Assembly (NCBI RefSeq): GCF_003369915.1
Contig: NC_046676.1
Coordinates: forward strand, 8,029,501 to 8,093,500
Length of the DNA: 64,000 nt
Source: Drosophila miranda
Lineage: Eukaryota; Arthropoda; Insecta; Diptera; Drosophilidae
Reading direction: 5' to 3'
Shown here: one piece after another, positions 24,297 through 35,000 of the stretch
Numbering within the stretch: position 1 is the stretch's first letter
Layout: each line of letters begins with the position of its first letter
Translations under genes and position numbers: made by a program
The notes under the pieces: model-generated
What the model saw: only the letters and a program-made list of their open reading frames with translations
Database searches by the model: none
What the model was told of the DNA's origin: nothing

Positions 24297-24619
24297 TTAA
24301 TCTTTCCTGTTTTTCAGATCCTTCTTCACACCCTCCAGCTCCTGTTTTACATTGTTCTTGAACATACTGACGAACGACCTGAAATGCACAAAGGATTATC
24401 AGACTATAGTCGCTGTCTTGGGGGTCTGTCCTGCTGCTGTACTCACTTGAACCGCTCCGGCGTCATCTCGTGCAGCCCCTGCTCCCTGGCCAGGCTCTTG
24501 GTCCGGAACATGAGGGAGACGACCAGCTGTGCAGCCCGACGCATGGGATAGCTGTCTGCCATGCGCTGGATAAGCTGCTCATTGTTGGCCAGATACCGCA
24601 TCAGTAGTCGCAGTACCAT
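24297..24619 (-). CDS. NCBP2AS2-like microprotein, second cistron of the MED9 transcript
   Basis: An 84-aa protein from exons 24619-24447 and 24378-24297 (phase 2 junction in K57). It opens MVLRLLMRYLANNEQLIQRM and continues PMRRAAQLVVSLM, then a charged helical tail. This matches the pattern of animal NCBP2AS2 proteins (a hydrophobic/Arg N-terminus, an R-R-A-A-Q-L core, about 80-100 aa), small proteins reported at mitochondria. Its ATG lies 24 nt after the MED9 stop with no promoter or acceptor of its own that I can support. It is therefore read as the downstream cistron of a bicistronic mRNA, the arrangement I recall for the D. melanogaster orthologues (CG42517/CG42518). Confidence 0.75.
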
Positions 24620-24643
24620 CGCGCGTGCTCCTGTGCCGTGCCC

Positions 24644-25304
24644 CTAGAATTCCGTGTCCTTGTACTTGCGTATGAGCTGCTGCTTCAGCTTAAGTTGATT
24701 CCGCAGCAGTTCGAGACGTTGCAACTGCTCGTCTTTGTTGTAGTCGATGCCGGGGAGCTGCCTTATTTGCTCGCGCGCGGACTCGAAACGCTTCTGCAGT
24801 TCAAAGATCTGCAAAGTTTAATATATTGAGTTACATCTATACTTTATCTCTGGGCTACGCTCTTCCCACCTTGTGGTTGCAGTCCTGGGACTCGCGCAGC
24901 TTCACAGCGTTTTCAAGTGGATCCTTTTCCACGCTGAAAGAGATAAAAGCATGTATGTATTATGTAAGAGATTCGAGTGAATTGCGCCTTTCGGAAATAT
25001 GTATGTACATATCCAATACATGTAAGTATTCAAACGATTGACATTTCGAACATTGCCACCGCGGACACCGCAGAACCTACCAGCGCACCACGTCGTAGAT
25101 GATCGGCAGAATCTCGATGTCCAGTTGGTCGACCGTCAGCTGGCACTGGGTGCCGATGCCGTTGGAGGTCTGCGTCTCCTGCGATATAGTCGGCTCGAAG
25201 GGCGAGTTGGAGGTTTGCACGAGTCCGTCGGCTGTAAGATTGGGTTTTCTGTCCTCGATTTGATTGTTTGGCGACAATTCCATTATAAAAGAAGAAAATT
25301 TCAA
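24644..25304 (-). CDS. MED9: Mediator complex subunit 9
   Basis: MED9 is a small middle-module subunit of the Mediator coactivator of RNA polymerase II. Exons: 25304-25081, 24933-24870, 24808-24644; phases match; 150 aa. After a polar N-terminus comes LDIEILPIIYDVVRCVEKDP, the MED9 core. A C-terminal coiled coil follows with long runs of Leu/Gln/Lys/Arg (IFELQKRFESAREQIRQLP and LELLRNQLKLKQQLIRKYK) ending DTEF. Met at 25304 is used; Met8 (25283) is an alternative with the same downstream sequence. The NCBP2AS2-like ORF starts 24 nt beyond the stop. A dispersed-repeat fragment (25331-25409) lies just 27 bp upstream of the ATG. Confidence 0.85.
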
Positions 25305-25330
25305 TGCCAGCGTCGTCTCGTATAATCGAA

Positions 25331-25409
25331 CTTAGCCCACTTAAGCCCCCTCTATTTAAACAGTTCAACGACTTGACGTAAATGCGGAAAATATTTAGAT
25401 GGCGGAAAA
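25331..25409 (-). repeat. Dispersed-repeat fragment at the MED9 start
   Basis: Read on the minus strand it is almost identical to 50378-50446 through a block containing GTCAAGTCGTTGAACTG and CTTAAGTGGGCTAAG. The near-identity over more than 60 bp shows recent spread or conversion. It occupies the position where MED9 transcription should start. Confidence 0.8.
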
Positions 25410-25626
25410 TAAAATTACATGGATGCATTATTTGTGGTGTGTAAAGGTAACTTATTAATTAATATTATAACCAGCTTTCGGCTATTTCAATTTTTGCGAA
25501 AAACGAACTACGCGGGTGACTCTATTGCGATTTGTTATCTATCCGATGCATCCCTGGAATGAACTAGAAGTAGAACCAATTCTCTATTGAAGTATAGTAT
25601 TCCGCTGTTTTGCTTAAATACAAAAT

Positions 25627-27130
25627 ATGTTACTTATTAGACGGTTTTACTGTAGCTCTCAGCGAATAAGTCATATAGCCAAGTCAAATAAGCGAGGCGA
25701 CTCACTCGGTGTTCGGGTAAATGCCCTGATTCTAAGTTTCAACTGGTTACATAGTCATAACAGTCTTATCAATGGCAGGGCTGGATAAAAAACATTCGCC
25801 GGTTGAAGAACAACACATTTCTGGACATTGATGATGGATCGTCGAGCAGCAGATTCCAAGTCGTTGTGCCACGCAATCCAGAAACACAAAACCTAACACC
25901 GGGCAGCGTCATCTCGGCTGTGGGACAGATCCAAGTGGCACCTAACGGAAACTTTGAGCTGCATGCAGATCGCGTGGAATCACTGGGTAAATCTTGTGAC
26001 TGTTTAAGCCTGTTGCGCTTATCAAACCTTTTTCTTTTCGGAAAGCCGAAGGACACCTGCAGGATGGCTATCCTTTCACCCCCAAGCAGAAACACGCACC
26101 GGAATATGTTCGAGAGCATCTGCATCTCCGCTCCCGTGTCGACTACGTAGCCGCCCAGATGCGAATCAGACACAAGGCTCAGAAAGCCATACATGACTAC
26201 ATGGATGAGCTGGATTTTGTGCAAATCAACACTCCTCTGATGACCACCAACGATTGTGAGGGTGCCGGTGAGGTTTTCCGCGTACAGCCTGACTCGGAGG
26301 AACTGCTTAAGCAAATGGCCCGGCCCAATGTACCAGCAGAACAAAGCTATTTCGACAGCAAGGTCTTTCTTTCCGTCTCGGGACAACTGCATCTGGAGGC
26401 CATGACCTATGGCCTGGGCAACACGTATTGTCTAGCCCCCGCCTTTCGAGCCGAGAACTCCAAGTCGCCATTGCATTTAGCCGAGTTCTATATGTTTGAA
26501 GCCGAGCTGGCGCATTTGGATGAGCTGGAGAAGCTAGCGAAATTTATTGAGCAGATGCTTAAGTCCATTACAAATCGCGTACTGGAGACGAGCTCAGAGG
26601 ACTTGCACTTCTGCCAGCGCAATGCCAATGCTAGCTCGGATCTGCCTTGGCTGACTGTTCCATGGACGATCATGAGCTACGATGATGCTCTCCACGTGCT
26701 CCTGGCCAACAAGGAGAGCCTAAAGACGCCCATCAGCTTGGACGAGGGCTTTACCAAGGACCAGGAACTTTTTCTTGTGTCCCACTGCGGCACTCCCGTC
26801 TTCGTTGTAGATTGGCCCACCCAGCAAAAGCCTTTTTACATGAAAATCACTCGCAATAATCCGGATCGTGTCCACGCCCTAGACCTGCTGATGCCAGCTG
26901 TGGGGGAATTGTGTGGTGGCAGCTTGCGTGAGAGCGATGCAGCCACTTTGAGCTCCCATCCACAGTTTCCCAAGGACTTGTCGTGGTATGTGGACCTGCG
27001 AAAATACGGAGGGATCCCTACGGGCGGCTTTGGCATGGGCTTTGAGCGATATCTGCAGCTCGTGACGGGTGTTAAGAACATACGGGATGTGATACCATTT
27101 CCCCGATATCCACACAGCTGCAAAATGTGA
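25627..27130 (+). CDS. AsnRS-m: Mitochondrial asparaginyl-tRNA synthetase (NARS2 homologue)
   Basis: Class IIb aminoacyl-tRNA synthetase that charges mitochondrial tRNA-Asn. Exons: 25627-25716, 25779-25986, 26046-27130; 460 aa. The N-terminus (MLLIRRFYCSSQRIS) is Arg/Ser-rich with no acid, as in a mitochondrial presequence. An OB-fold anticodon-binding domain follows (GWIKNIRRLKNN, DDGSS, SVISAVGQI). The catalytic domain has motif 1 around INTPLMTTNDCEGAGE, motif 2 with FRAENSKSPLHLAEFYMFEAE, and motif 3 GFGMGFERYLQ, ending DVIPFPRYPHSCKM. The first intron (62 nt) is inferred because the frame must shift to reach GWIKN; the donor CGG|GTAAAT and acceptor GGCAG fit. The 5' ends of this gene and MED9 share a 320 bp divergent promoter region. 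Confidence 0.88.
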
Positions 27131-27510
27131 TTAATGTGAATGAAAAATATGTACTTTTTATTGTTGACAACTATATAAACTTGCATTACTTTGGGGGATG
27201 GCTTGGATCGCAACTGTCGTCGATCCAGATCAGTGATCGGCACGCACACATTCACGTGCTGCAACGGAACATTTTATTGGTGCCAACCACTGTACCAGTG
27301 CGCGTGTACGAGAGCGGCAGCATTGCACTTTCCTATTCACATAAGATAGAGCCTTGCCGATCGCTGATCCAGATCATTGTGTGGGAACATAATTGCTTTA
27401 TGTTTTATATAATTACCGATTATTCTTGGAAAGACTCTTAAATTGTGAAGGCTTCGGTTTATGTCGCTGTGCCTTCTTTGATCAGAGGTAGAAACTCAAT
27501 TGGATTTCAA
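27131..27510. other. Convergent 3' region of AsnRS-m and NiPp1
   Basis: No gene is seen. It contains an imperfect inverted repeat (arms about 27228-27241 and 27356-27369 around GATCAGTGATCGGC) and two direct copies of GATCCAGATCA. Confidence 0.45.
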
Positions 27511-28909
27511 TTACAACTGTCCCAGCATTGGCTTGCGTCCCGGCCAAGCCTCCTTGGCGTATTTCTTCTTCTGTGGTCCCAGACCATCGCCCTCGCCACT
27601 CGAATCGTGTGGATCCTCAGCATGGCGACGCACTTTAACAAAACAGAATATTATTTGAGGAGGAACTTTAAGAGGAAAACTTTTAAAATCACTCACCTCC
27701 TGCATTGGCAACGGCCAACTTTTGAGCCAAAGTGGAAGTAGGTTCCACCTCCTCTTCAAAAACGGGCATCACCTCGGGCGCGGGATTGGGTAGAAGCAGG
27801 CCCAACTTGGAGCTAATGCTTAGAGGAGAAATGGGTTCTAGATCGCTCTTGCCGTGAACCTCTGGGAGTCCCTGATATAGTGAGTTCGTGGGTGACTGCG
27901 GAGACGTTTGCAAAGCTGCCAAGTCTCGGTGCTGATGATGTTTATTTTCTGCCAGGCTCTGCTGAAACATCTGTTGCACACTGGCTGCATTGGCAGCCGC
28001 CAAGCTGCTGTGCCCTGAATGGATGCCCATGTGATTGAGATCGTACCGAGACCGCTTGGCCGGCACCACTGTGGTCTGCACAAGATTACGGAAGCGTCCC
28101 ACATTGGGGTCTACATCCTCTGGATTGATGACGATCTCCTCGTCATTAAACGTGACATTACGACACCGCCGCCCCTGTTTCAATGCGTTCTGCTTGCGCA
28201 TGTTGGTGTCATCGTCAATGCCCAGCATTGAAATACGCCTGTTATGGGCCGTGTTGTACTCGGTTAGATTCTAAAAGGGAAGGTCCAGTGATCGGCTTCG
28301 CTTACATGCTGATATGACTTTAAACTCACATCCAATTCAGTTTGGCTTTCGGGTAGACCCAGCAAGGCTCCATCACCGGTCTCGCTGATGGGCAGATCCT
28401 CCATGATGTTGGTGTGCTGTCCGGCAGACGGTCGCTCGCGGAGGATGTAGTTCCTTGTCGAAGCCCCGAAATGAAATTGGCTATTAATCTGAAGCTGTGT
28501 CGGCTTGTGAGCCTCCAGTCTAAGGGTCCCAATGAACGTTCCATGAGCTGGGAAAGACCATTAATGTGTTATTCCGCACAATATTGAAGAGTTGCACACT
28601 TACTGGAACCCAAGTCCACGAGGTATGTAATGTTGAGGTGCTTGTGGTACACAAAGGCCGCGTGCACGCGGGAGCACGACGCGTGGTCGATGCAAAAGTC
28701 ATTCATTTGACTGTTCCGACCAAATAAATAGCATTTTTTATCATCAACCATCAGTTTTTGAACTAGTTTTTCATCCTTGAGAACATCCAAGTGGAGCCCC
28801 GTCGGCGGTTTTCCAGCCCTAAAATGTGTGTGTTTGTGTGTATTTGATGTGTTCAGACTATGTTGCGTTTAATTACTGACCAACTGGGTATGTCGTAGCT
28901 GTTAGCCAT
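27511..28909 (-). CDS. NiPp1: Nuclear inhibitor of protein phosphatase 1 (NIPP1/PPP1R8)
   Basis: NIPP1 binds and targets PP1 in the nucleus and scaffolds splicing and chromatin factors through its FHA domain. Exons: 28909-28881, 28818-28604, 28547-28330, 28270-27697, 27632-27511; 385 aa. The FHA domain (about 12-120) shows LFGRNSQMNDF, DHASCSRVHAAF and HGTFIGTLRLE, the phosphothreonine-binding motifs. The PP1 docking motif is R-N-V-T-F (about 191-195), followed by the conserved INPEDVDPNVGRFRNLVQT. The C-terminus KKKYAKEAWPGRKP is the family signature. The middle is Ser/His/Gln-rich. It is transcribed divergently from the 5-phosphatase gene; the two ATGs are 483 bp apart. Confidence 0.92.
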
Positions 28910-29020
28910 GCGTTTAACTTATGTTGAACAGATGATAAAGAATTGATTAAGATTTGTTTATTTTTATGCACAATCCTGAAACAGTGTGCACACACTTGCG
29001 GCCGCAAAAAGCATAAAGTT

Positions 29021-29116
29021 TTCGGTATTTTTTGTATATTTTTTAAATGAGACGGTATATTTTGGTATATTTCTCGTCGGACGGTATATTTTAACGATAA
29101 ATCCGCGGTCACACTG
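29021..29116 (+). promoter_or_regulatory. Motif 6 array + Motif 1 (M1BP) core promoter between NiPp1 and the 5-phosphatase gene
   Basis: Motif 6 copies (CGGTATATTT or close) lie at about 29022, 29053, 29063 and 29082, with a perfect Motif 1 CGGTCACACTG at 29106-29116. On the plus strand this is a standard housekeeping promoter layout. It lies 277 bp upstream of the 5-phosphatase ATG and 110-200 bp upstream of the NiPp1 ATG, so it may serve both directions. The array is homologous to 20530-20585. Confidence 0.65.
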
Positions 29117-29392
29117 GTCAGACCGTATATCAATTAAACGAAAACAAACAAGCGAACCGTTTTTTTTGCATTGCGCTTCTATAGATAATAACGGGGCTGC
29201 GAGTTTTTAATCCAATTAATAAACTGTGTTTGTGAAATTAAATGCTGGAAGGTGTGTGCCTAAGCTACAAGCTGCAAGTGGCGGCCCTGGACGTGCTGTA
29301 AAATCCAAAACCGGATCTCCGTGAACTCATCTTTGTGACGTCGTCTATTATTGTAGTATTGTTGTATTAATCATAGTTAATTAGTCGCGAAA

Positions 29393-30714
29393 ATGGTTAC
29401 GACTACGGCGATCGCCGATCTGTGCATCTTTCTGCTCACCTGGAATGTTGGAACTCATTCGCCCAGAAATTTGTCGCTGACATCGCTGCTGGCCTTGAAT
29501 GGAACCACCAACTGTCCGGGCAACCAGCTGCCCGATATTTACGTCATAGGCATGCAGGAGGTCAGCACCAAGCAGGTGCTGAACATCTTCCAAGACGACC
29601 CGTGGGTGCTGAAAATAGCCTCCCATCTGCAGGATCACGAGTACTTCAAGGTGGACTCGAAGCAGCTCCAGGGAATTCTGATAACGATGTTTACCCAACA
29701 TAAGCACATTCCCCACATGAAGAACATCGAAACGGAGGCGACCAGAACAGGCCTAGGAGGGCTGTGGGGTAACAAGGGCGCAGTAAGCATCCGGCTCAGT
29801 CTGTACGGAACTGGAGCTGTCTTTGTGTGTTCCCATTTGGCGGCCCACGACGACAAGCTGAAGGAACGTATTGAGGACTACCACCAGATAGTGGACAACC
29901 ACAAGTACCAAGCCTCGGGCTATCGTCGGATCTTTGACCACGATTTTGTCTTTTGGTTTGGTGACCTCAACTTCCGACTCTCCGGCGACAGCAGTGCATG
30001 GGACGTGAGGACCGCCGCAGAGGGTATGCGCTATGACGAGCTGCTCAAGCAGGACCAGTTGAACCTGCTGAGGGAGACGGGGAATGCCTTTAGCTTGCTG
30101 GAGGAGCAGGCCCCCAACTTTGCGCCCACTTTTAAGGTGATTGAAAACACAATTTAATTTCCCTTATCTGACATAACAAAATTGTATTTTCTTGTAGTTC
30201 ATTGAGGGCACCAATGACTACGACCTGAAGCGGCGCCCGGCCTGGTGTGATAGGATCCTGCATCGCGTGCAGCGCAACATTTATCCGGGCGTTACTCTGA
30301 GCGCCACCCAGCTGTCTTATCAGTCGAATATGGAGTATACGCTCTCCGACCACAAGCCCGTATCTGCGACATTCAACTACAAAGTAGAGACTGCTAATCA
30401 GACCGACGAGGAGTTGCATGAAATGACCCATGCCGGCGCCTCAACCCCAGGCACACCAAATGTTAGTTTGACCTTCGCCTTTATAATGCTTGTAGCTTTG
30501 CCTTATTCTCAACTCTGCTTTCGCTTCTTTTTGTAGTTGTTTAATGCGCAGCTAGAGCAATGGTGATGCAACCATGACGTCAATTAATTGTTATATCCCT
30601 GTTAATGCTTTTAATGTCGAATCTAAGCAATATCCATTATTGAATGTGATTTCCTTACAGAAAAAGTCTGTGAAACGAATATATCAAGAGTACAATGTGA
30701 AGGAATCTCTGTAA
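29393..30714 (+). CDS. CG6805: Inositol polyphosphate 5-phosphatase (INPP5K/SKIP-like)
   Basis: Mg-dependent enzymes that remove the 5-phosphate of phosphoinositides such as PI(4,5)P2. Exons: 29393-30136, 30198-30461, 30661-30714; 353 aa. The catalytic domain fills the protein: LLTWNVGT at the N-terminus, PDIYVIGMQEV, GLGGLWGNKGAVSIR, FVCSHLAAHDDK, FWFGDLNFR (signature 1), RRPAWCDRIL (signature 2), and YTLSDHKPVSATF. It lacks a SKICH domain, CaaX box or other accessory module. The symbol rests on recall that D. melanogaster CG6805 is this single-domain member near this locus. The ATG context GCGAAAATGG is good. Confidence 0.85.
30537..30566 (+). CDS. Possible alternative terminal exon of the 5-phosphatase gene
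   Basis: Acceptor TTTTTGTAG at 30536 followed by an in-phase stretch LFNAQLEQW and a stop. Splicing exon 2 (ends 30461, phase 0) here would replace the last 17 residues by nine. The acceptor is good, but nothing else supports use. Confidence 0.3.
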   Translation: MFNAQLEQW

Positions 30715-32067
30715 GTCTAAGTAGCAATCACTCAATCAAGCAATATCTCAAGTGTCAAACTCCAAGTGCAATTTATATAGTATATATCTAATGAAATATT
30801 TGTTAAAATTAAAAAAAAAATTTTAATAACTATAAAGACCAACTGCTGCATATCATACCTTGTATTAGACAAAGATATTTTTCTACAAAAATTGTTAATC
30901 GAATAAAGACTTGTTTTTGACTGGCAACTGGCATCATTCGATTTGACTCATCATTCGGCTCTCAAATCTATTTAAATAAATTATATATAATACTGACAAA
31001 AACAACAGCACGCACACGCATATTTATTCAGAAATGTTTTTTGTTTGGGTTTGTTTCGTACAACATCGGCACGTTGTCTATTCTTTATTAGCTAGGGGTT
31101 CGGTTCCTTCGGTTTGAACAGTTCTTTATATTTTACATACATTTGCTTGGGAGGGGGGCCAGGCAACGTAGGGTAGTATATAATATAAGTATATAAGCCA
31201 CCTTTAAATTATTATTAAAGCGCTTTGCCTTTGCCTTAAACTTAGAGCATATGTAAGGTATGGATAAAAATTTAAAATTAATATAGGTAAGATACATATG
31301 TAGTTCCCTTTTTGCACAAAAGTGGTTCATAATAATAATAAATATATATACTATATATATTTTTTTATGTAGGTGTAGGTGTATGCATATGTATATTTTT
31401 GGATGAAGCGTTTCTTGTAAATTGGGGGGTAAATGCTACAGTAAAAATTATCATAAAATTGCCTCTCCTCTCCTCTCTTTCCTTCCGTCTAGCGTTCATG
31501 TTATGAATGATGATCGATCGTCAGATGTTGTCGTCGGGATGGCACAAACAACCACCAAACAGGAAATAAACAGAATAACAAAATGAATGATTTGAAATTA
31601 CGTTTGAACTACAAATGAATCTCAAATGAATATTTGTTCGTTATTTTTCCACTGATTTCCAATGTAGCGTAGTGCTTGTTGCATTTAAGGTTTCTTTCCT
31701 TCTTTCTGTTCAGTGTTTGAGTTATACTTAGTTTGCTAACGGACGTTTTGATCATTTTATTATTGAACTCTTTACTTAAATACAAACGCAATTTCGTAGT
31801 GTCACAGTACTCTTTGTTTTATAGCCATTTTCTAGGGCCATGTATGGTCCGGTCCATATTTGTGATTCGATTCGGTCAAGCGATCGCCTCGACAGCGAAC
31901 CACAGAGCAGAGCCACATCGTGTGCCACAGAACATACAAACATACATAGATATCTAACTAGTTACATAGATAAGATTGTGTGTGTTTGTTTTGGGTTTCG
32001 GTTTGGGTTCGTGTGTGTACTACTCATAAGTATTAATCTCCAGTCAAGTTTCGTAAAATTTCGATTT
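30715..32067. other. Convergent 3' UTRs of the 5-phosphatase gene and Ehbp1
   Basis: AT-rich, no coding signal. AATAAA at 30902-30907 is a good plus-strand poly(A) signal for the 5-phosphatase gene. Reverse-strand AATAAA candidates near 31019-31025 and 31085 could end Ehbp1, giving it a 3' UTR of roughly 1 kb. Confidence 0.5.
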
Positions 32068-35000
32068 CTATTGTAGAACACATTTTTCCTTCCCACCGCT
32101 GATATCCACTTGCTCCAGCTCCCTGGCTATCTCATGGTCGTCTTCAATGCTACAAATAATAAATTATGAGTGTCTTAAATACGAGTTTCTGACGAGTATG
32201 GCTTACGCAATTTCCTGATTATGCAGATGTTGAACCAGCTGATCCCGCTTGTCCACAATCGTAACCAGCTCTTCGAGCAGCAGTCGCTCCTTCTCCCGCT
32301 GCACCTCCGTCTTGCGCCAGTCCTCTACAGATTGAGCCGCTCGCAGTTCCTGATTAAGCATTGTAAACTTCCGCTCCAGATCTTTCTCTTGTTCGCTGGG
32401 GGCACAACCAACACACATGAGTAATCCGTGCCGGGGAAAATATAGATAGAAAACACTTACAGTATGTTCAACTGCATCTGTCGCCTGAGCAGTGCGTTCT
32501 TTTTGTTGACCAACGTGAACCACTGCGATAGCAGTTGCTCCTCCGTTTCCTCGGTTTCTGTGGGGAACGATACGTGTTAGGATTAAAATGCATGCATACA
32601 CGTATGGTTTCTATAATCTCAAAAATGCTAGTTGTAGTTTAGTGTAGTCTAAGAACTAGGACTCCTTCGGCGGTTTTAAAAGCTGTTGCAGAGATTGCAG
32701 ACTCTGTGATTAGTGAGAATTAGTGAGACGGTTGAAGCTTAGAGATTCCTTCGAACGAAGTTAGACACAATCGGAAGCAGGTATTTTTAAATAGGGAAAG
32801 CAAAAGACACACAAAACGAACAAACGGCAAACAACAAACAGCACAGAGCAGACAGGAAACAGCAGAAGGTACAAGGTATGAACGATGCGATGCGATGCGA
32901 TGCGATGCGGATTAGGCTGCGAAAACGGCGGCAGGCGGTTGTGAGGCGGCGGTTGGGTAGTGCTGTTCTAGCGGCGCATGGCGGAAGCAGTTAGGAACTC
33001 AATGAATCTAGTGGATGGACGGGCTGGCACTTTACCGCAATGGGTGCGAGAGTGGGGCCGGCGGGAGCGCCGTTGATGGTGGCGCCGCTTGTGGCGATCC
33101 TGCTGCCGCCGAATGGAGGCCACATGTCCAGTGGCTACCATGGCCAGGGCATCATCATCGTCGCTGTACGCTGGCAGATTGTCATAGGAGGACTGCTGGG
33201 AGGACATGCCCGAGGCGGAACTGCTTAGCAGATGACTGTAGGGCACGACATGATGCACATGATGTGGTCGCGGCCGCAAGTGATGTTGATGGCTTTCATG
33301 GGTGTTGGGGCTGTTCGATGGATGATGGTCTTTATTCACATTGACAAAACAGGAATGGGAGCGGGGTCGCGGCCGTGTCTGGCCCAGGGTCTGGACCTCA
33401 TCGCCCGAGATACAGGCGCTATCGCTGGAGGTTTCATCATCTCCGCTTGTTGTTCCGGTACCGTTACCGGTGCCCGTATCCATGCCCGCCCTGCATGCTG
33501 CTCTACTACCGAACAAGCTTTCATCGTCGGAATCGAGCAGCTTAATGCGAATTAAGTCACCACCACCAATACTATTTCGGATTAGCCTAAGGAACGGGTT
33601 CCCGTTCCGATTGGTTCGATTATTACTTGGATTGCCGCCCATCACAGCGCGCAGCTTAGCCTCCAGACTGCTGGCCTTCTGGTCGATGGCCTCCTGCTCC
33701 CGCTCCAGGGCCTCCAGTTCGGACTCGATGTAGGATAGCTTTTCGCCCTGCAGAAACACAGAAGACGAGAATTAAACGAACATCTCAATGTGTAGGACCA
33801 TCTTTCCTTACCCTCTTCTCGTGCTTTGGTGAGATGCGGTCCACAATCGCATTGAACGATTGCAGGGGACTGCCATTGATGTTGACTCCCCCGGATAGGG
33901 CATTGCTTAATCTATGACTAGGACTGATCTTGTTTCCCCCACTGCCTGGCTCCGCCTCGTCAATTTTCTTCAGGTTCTCGAAGTAGAAATCGTCGGAGCC
34001 ATTCTGAATGGGCGAGATGGTGCGCTCGGGCGAAAAGTTAAAGCGCTTGCCCTTCGTGGGGCTGGTGGGACTGTCGATAGAGCCGCCGCCGCCTCCGGTC
34101 TTGGTGCGTGTCTCCAGTATCAGGCGACGTGCCTGCTCCCGCAACCGCTGCTTTCGCTCCTCCTGCGAAAGCAAACAAAGCCGATAATTGTGTGAGAATT
34201 GATTGATTAGCTTGGCGTCGCGATGCATGCAAGAGATAGGCTGCGCTGCGGGCGGACTGTGCCTCTGGCAAAAGCTACTTACGTCGTTCGCATCGCCGCG
34301 ATCGCCGCTGCCGTTGGAAAACTTTAACTTTTCCATCATAAGCTTAGCTTTTTCACTCATTGCCTTGTGGCGCGTTAAAATTCGCTATAAAACAAACCAA
34401 AGTAAAGCAAAAAAAAAACACAAAGAAACCAAATCATATTTACAGAAACGAAAAGCTTAACTACATGAAATCAATTCAAAACTGCAACATAACGAAGCAC
34501 TGCAAAAGCTACAGCTACTACTCTGCTGCTGGCATCTACTTACATTGGCCGCGTGTGCATCCAGCACCGATAGGGATGCATTCTCCTTGCCCCCCACCTG
34601 CGTAGCGTTCAATGAGCTTTCATCGGCGTCCTCCACAAACTGGCTCGGGGGCGGCGGTGGCGTCAGGCATGACTGATTGGCATGCTGCGATGCGTTGATC
34701 GAGTTTTTGTCCTTTGTGGGCGACAGCACTTTGCCCAGGATATTCTTTGAGTTGTACAGAATAAGGTTCTTCACATCCTTTTTGCTCTGCGGCGACAGCT
34801 GCTGGGCTTTGTCCAACGAAAAGATGTCATCGTCGAAGGAATTCTGATGCAACAGCTGCGTCTTCAGATGCGAAAAGTTGAGGTTCTGCGACAAATTGTC
34901 CGACTTGTAGTTGCCAATAACGTAGCTCGACTCGTCCGAGGTTGTACCTGCGAGATGACACACCGTGAAATAGATTGTTTATAAGAACTTCAATAGTTTA

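Noticed and set aside
30462..30536. Intron read-through giving the 5-phosphatase a hydrophobic tail (FAFIMLVALPYSQL)
   Set aside because: The hydrophobic residues come from the pyrimidine-rich end of an intron with good splice sites. A tail anchor is more likely coincidence than biology.
33015..33733. Plus-strand ORFs opposite the alternative Ehbp1 exon
   Set aside because: Shadow frames rich in Cys/Trp/Met with no family match; the minus-strand frame joins Ehbp1 exon 10.
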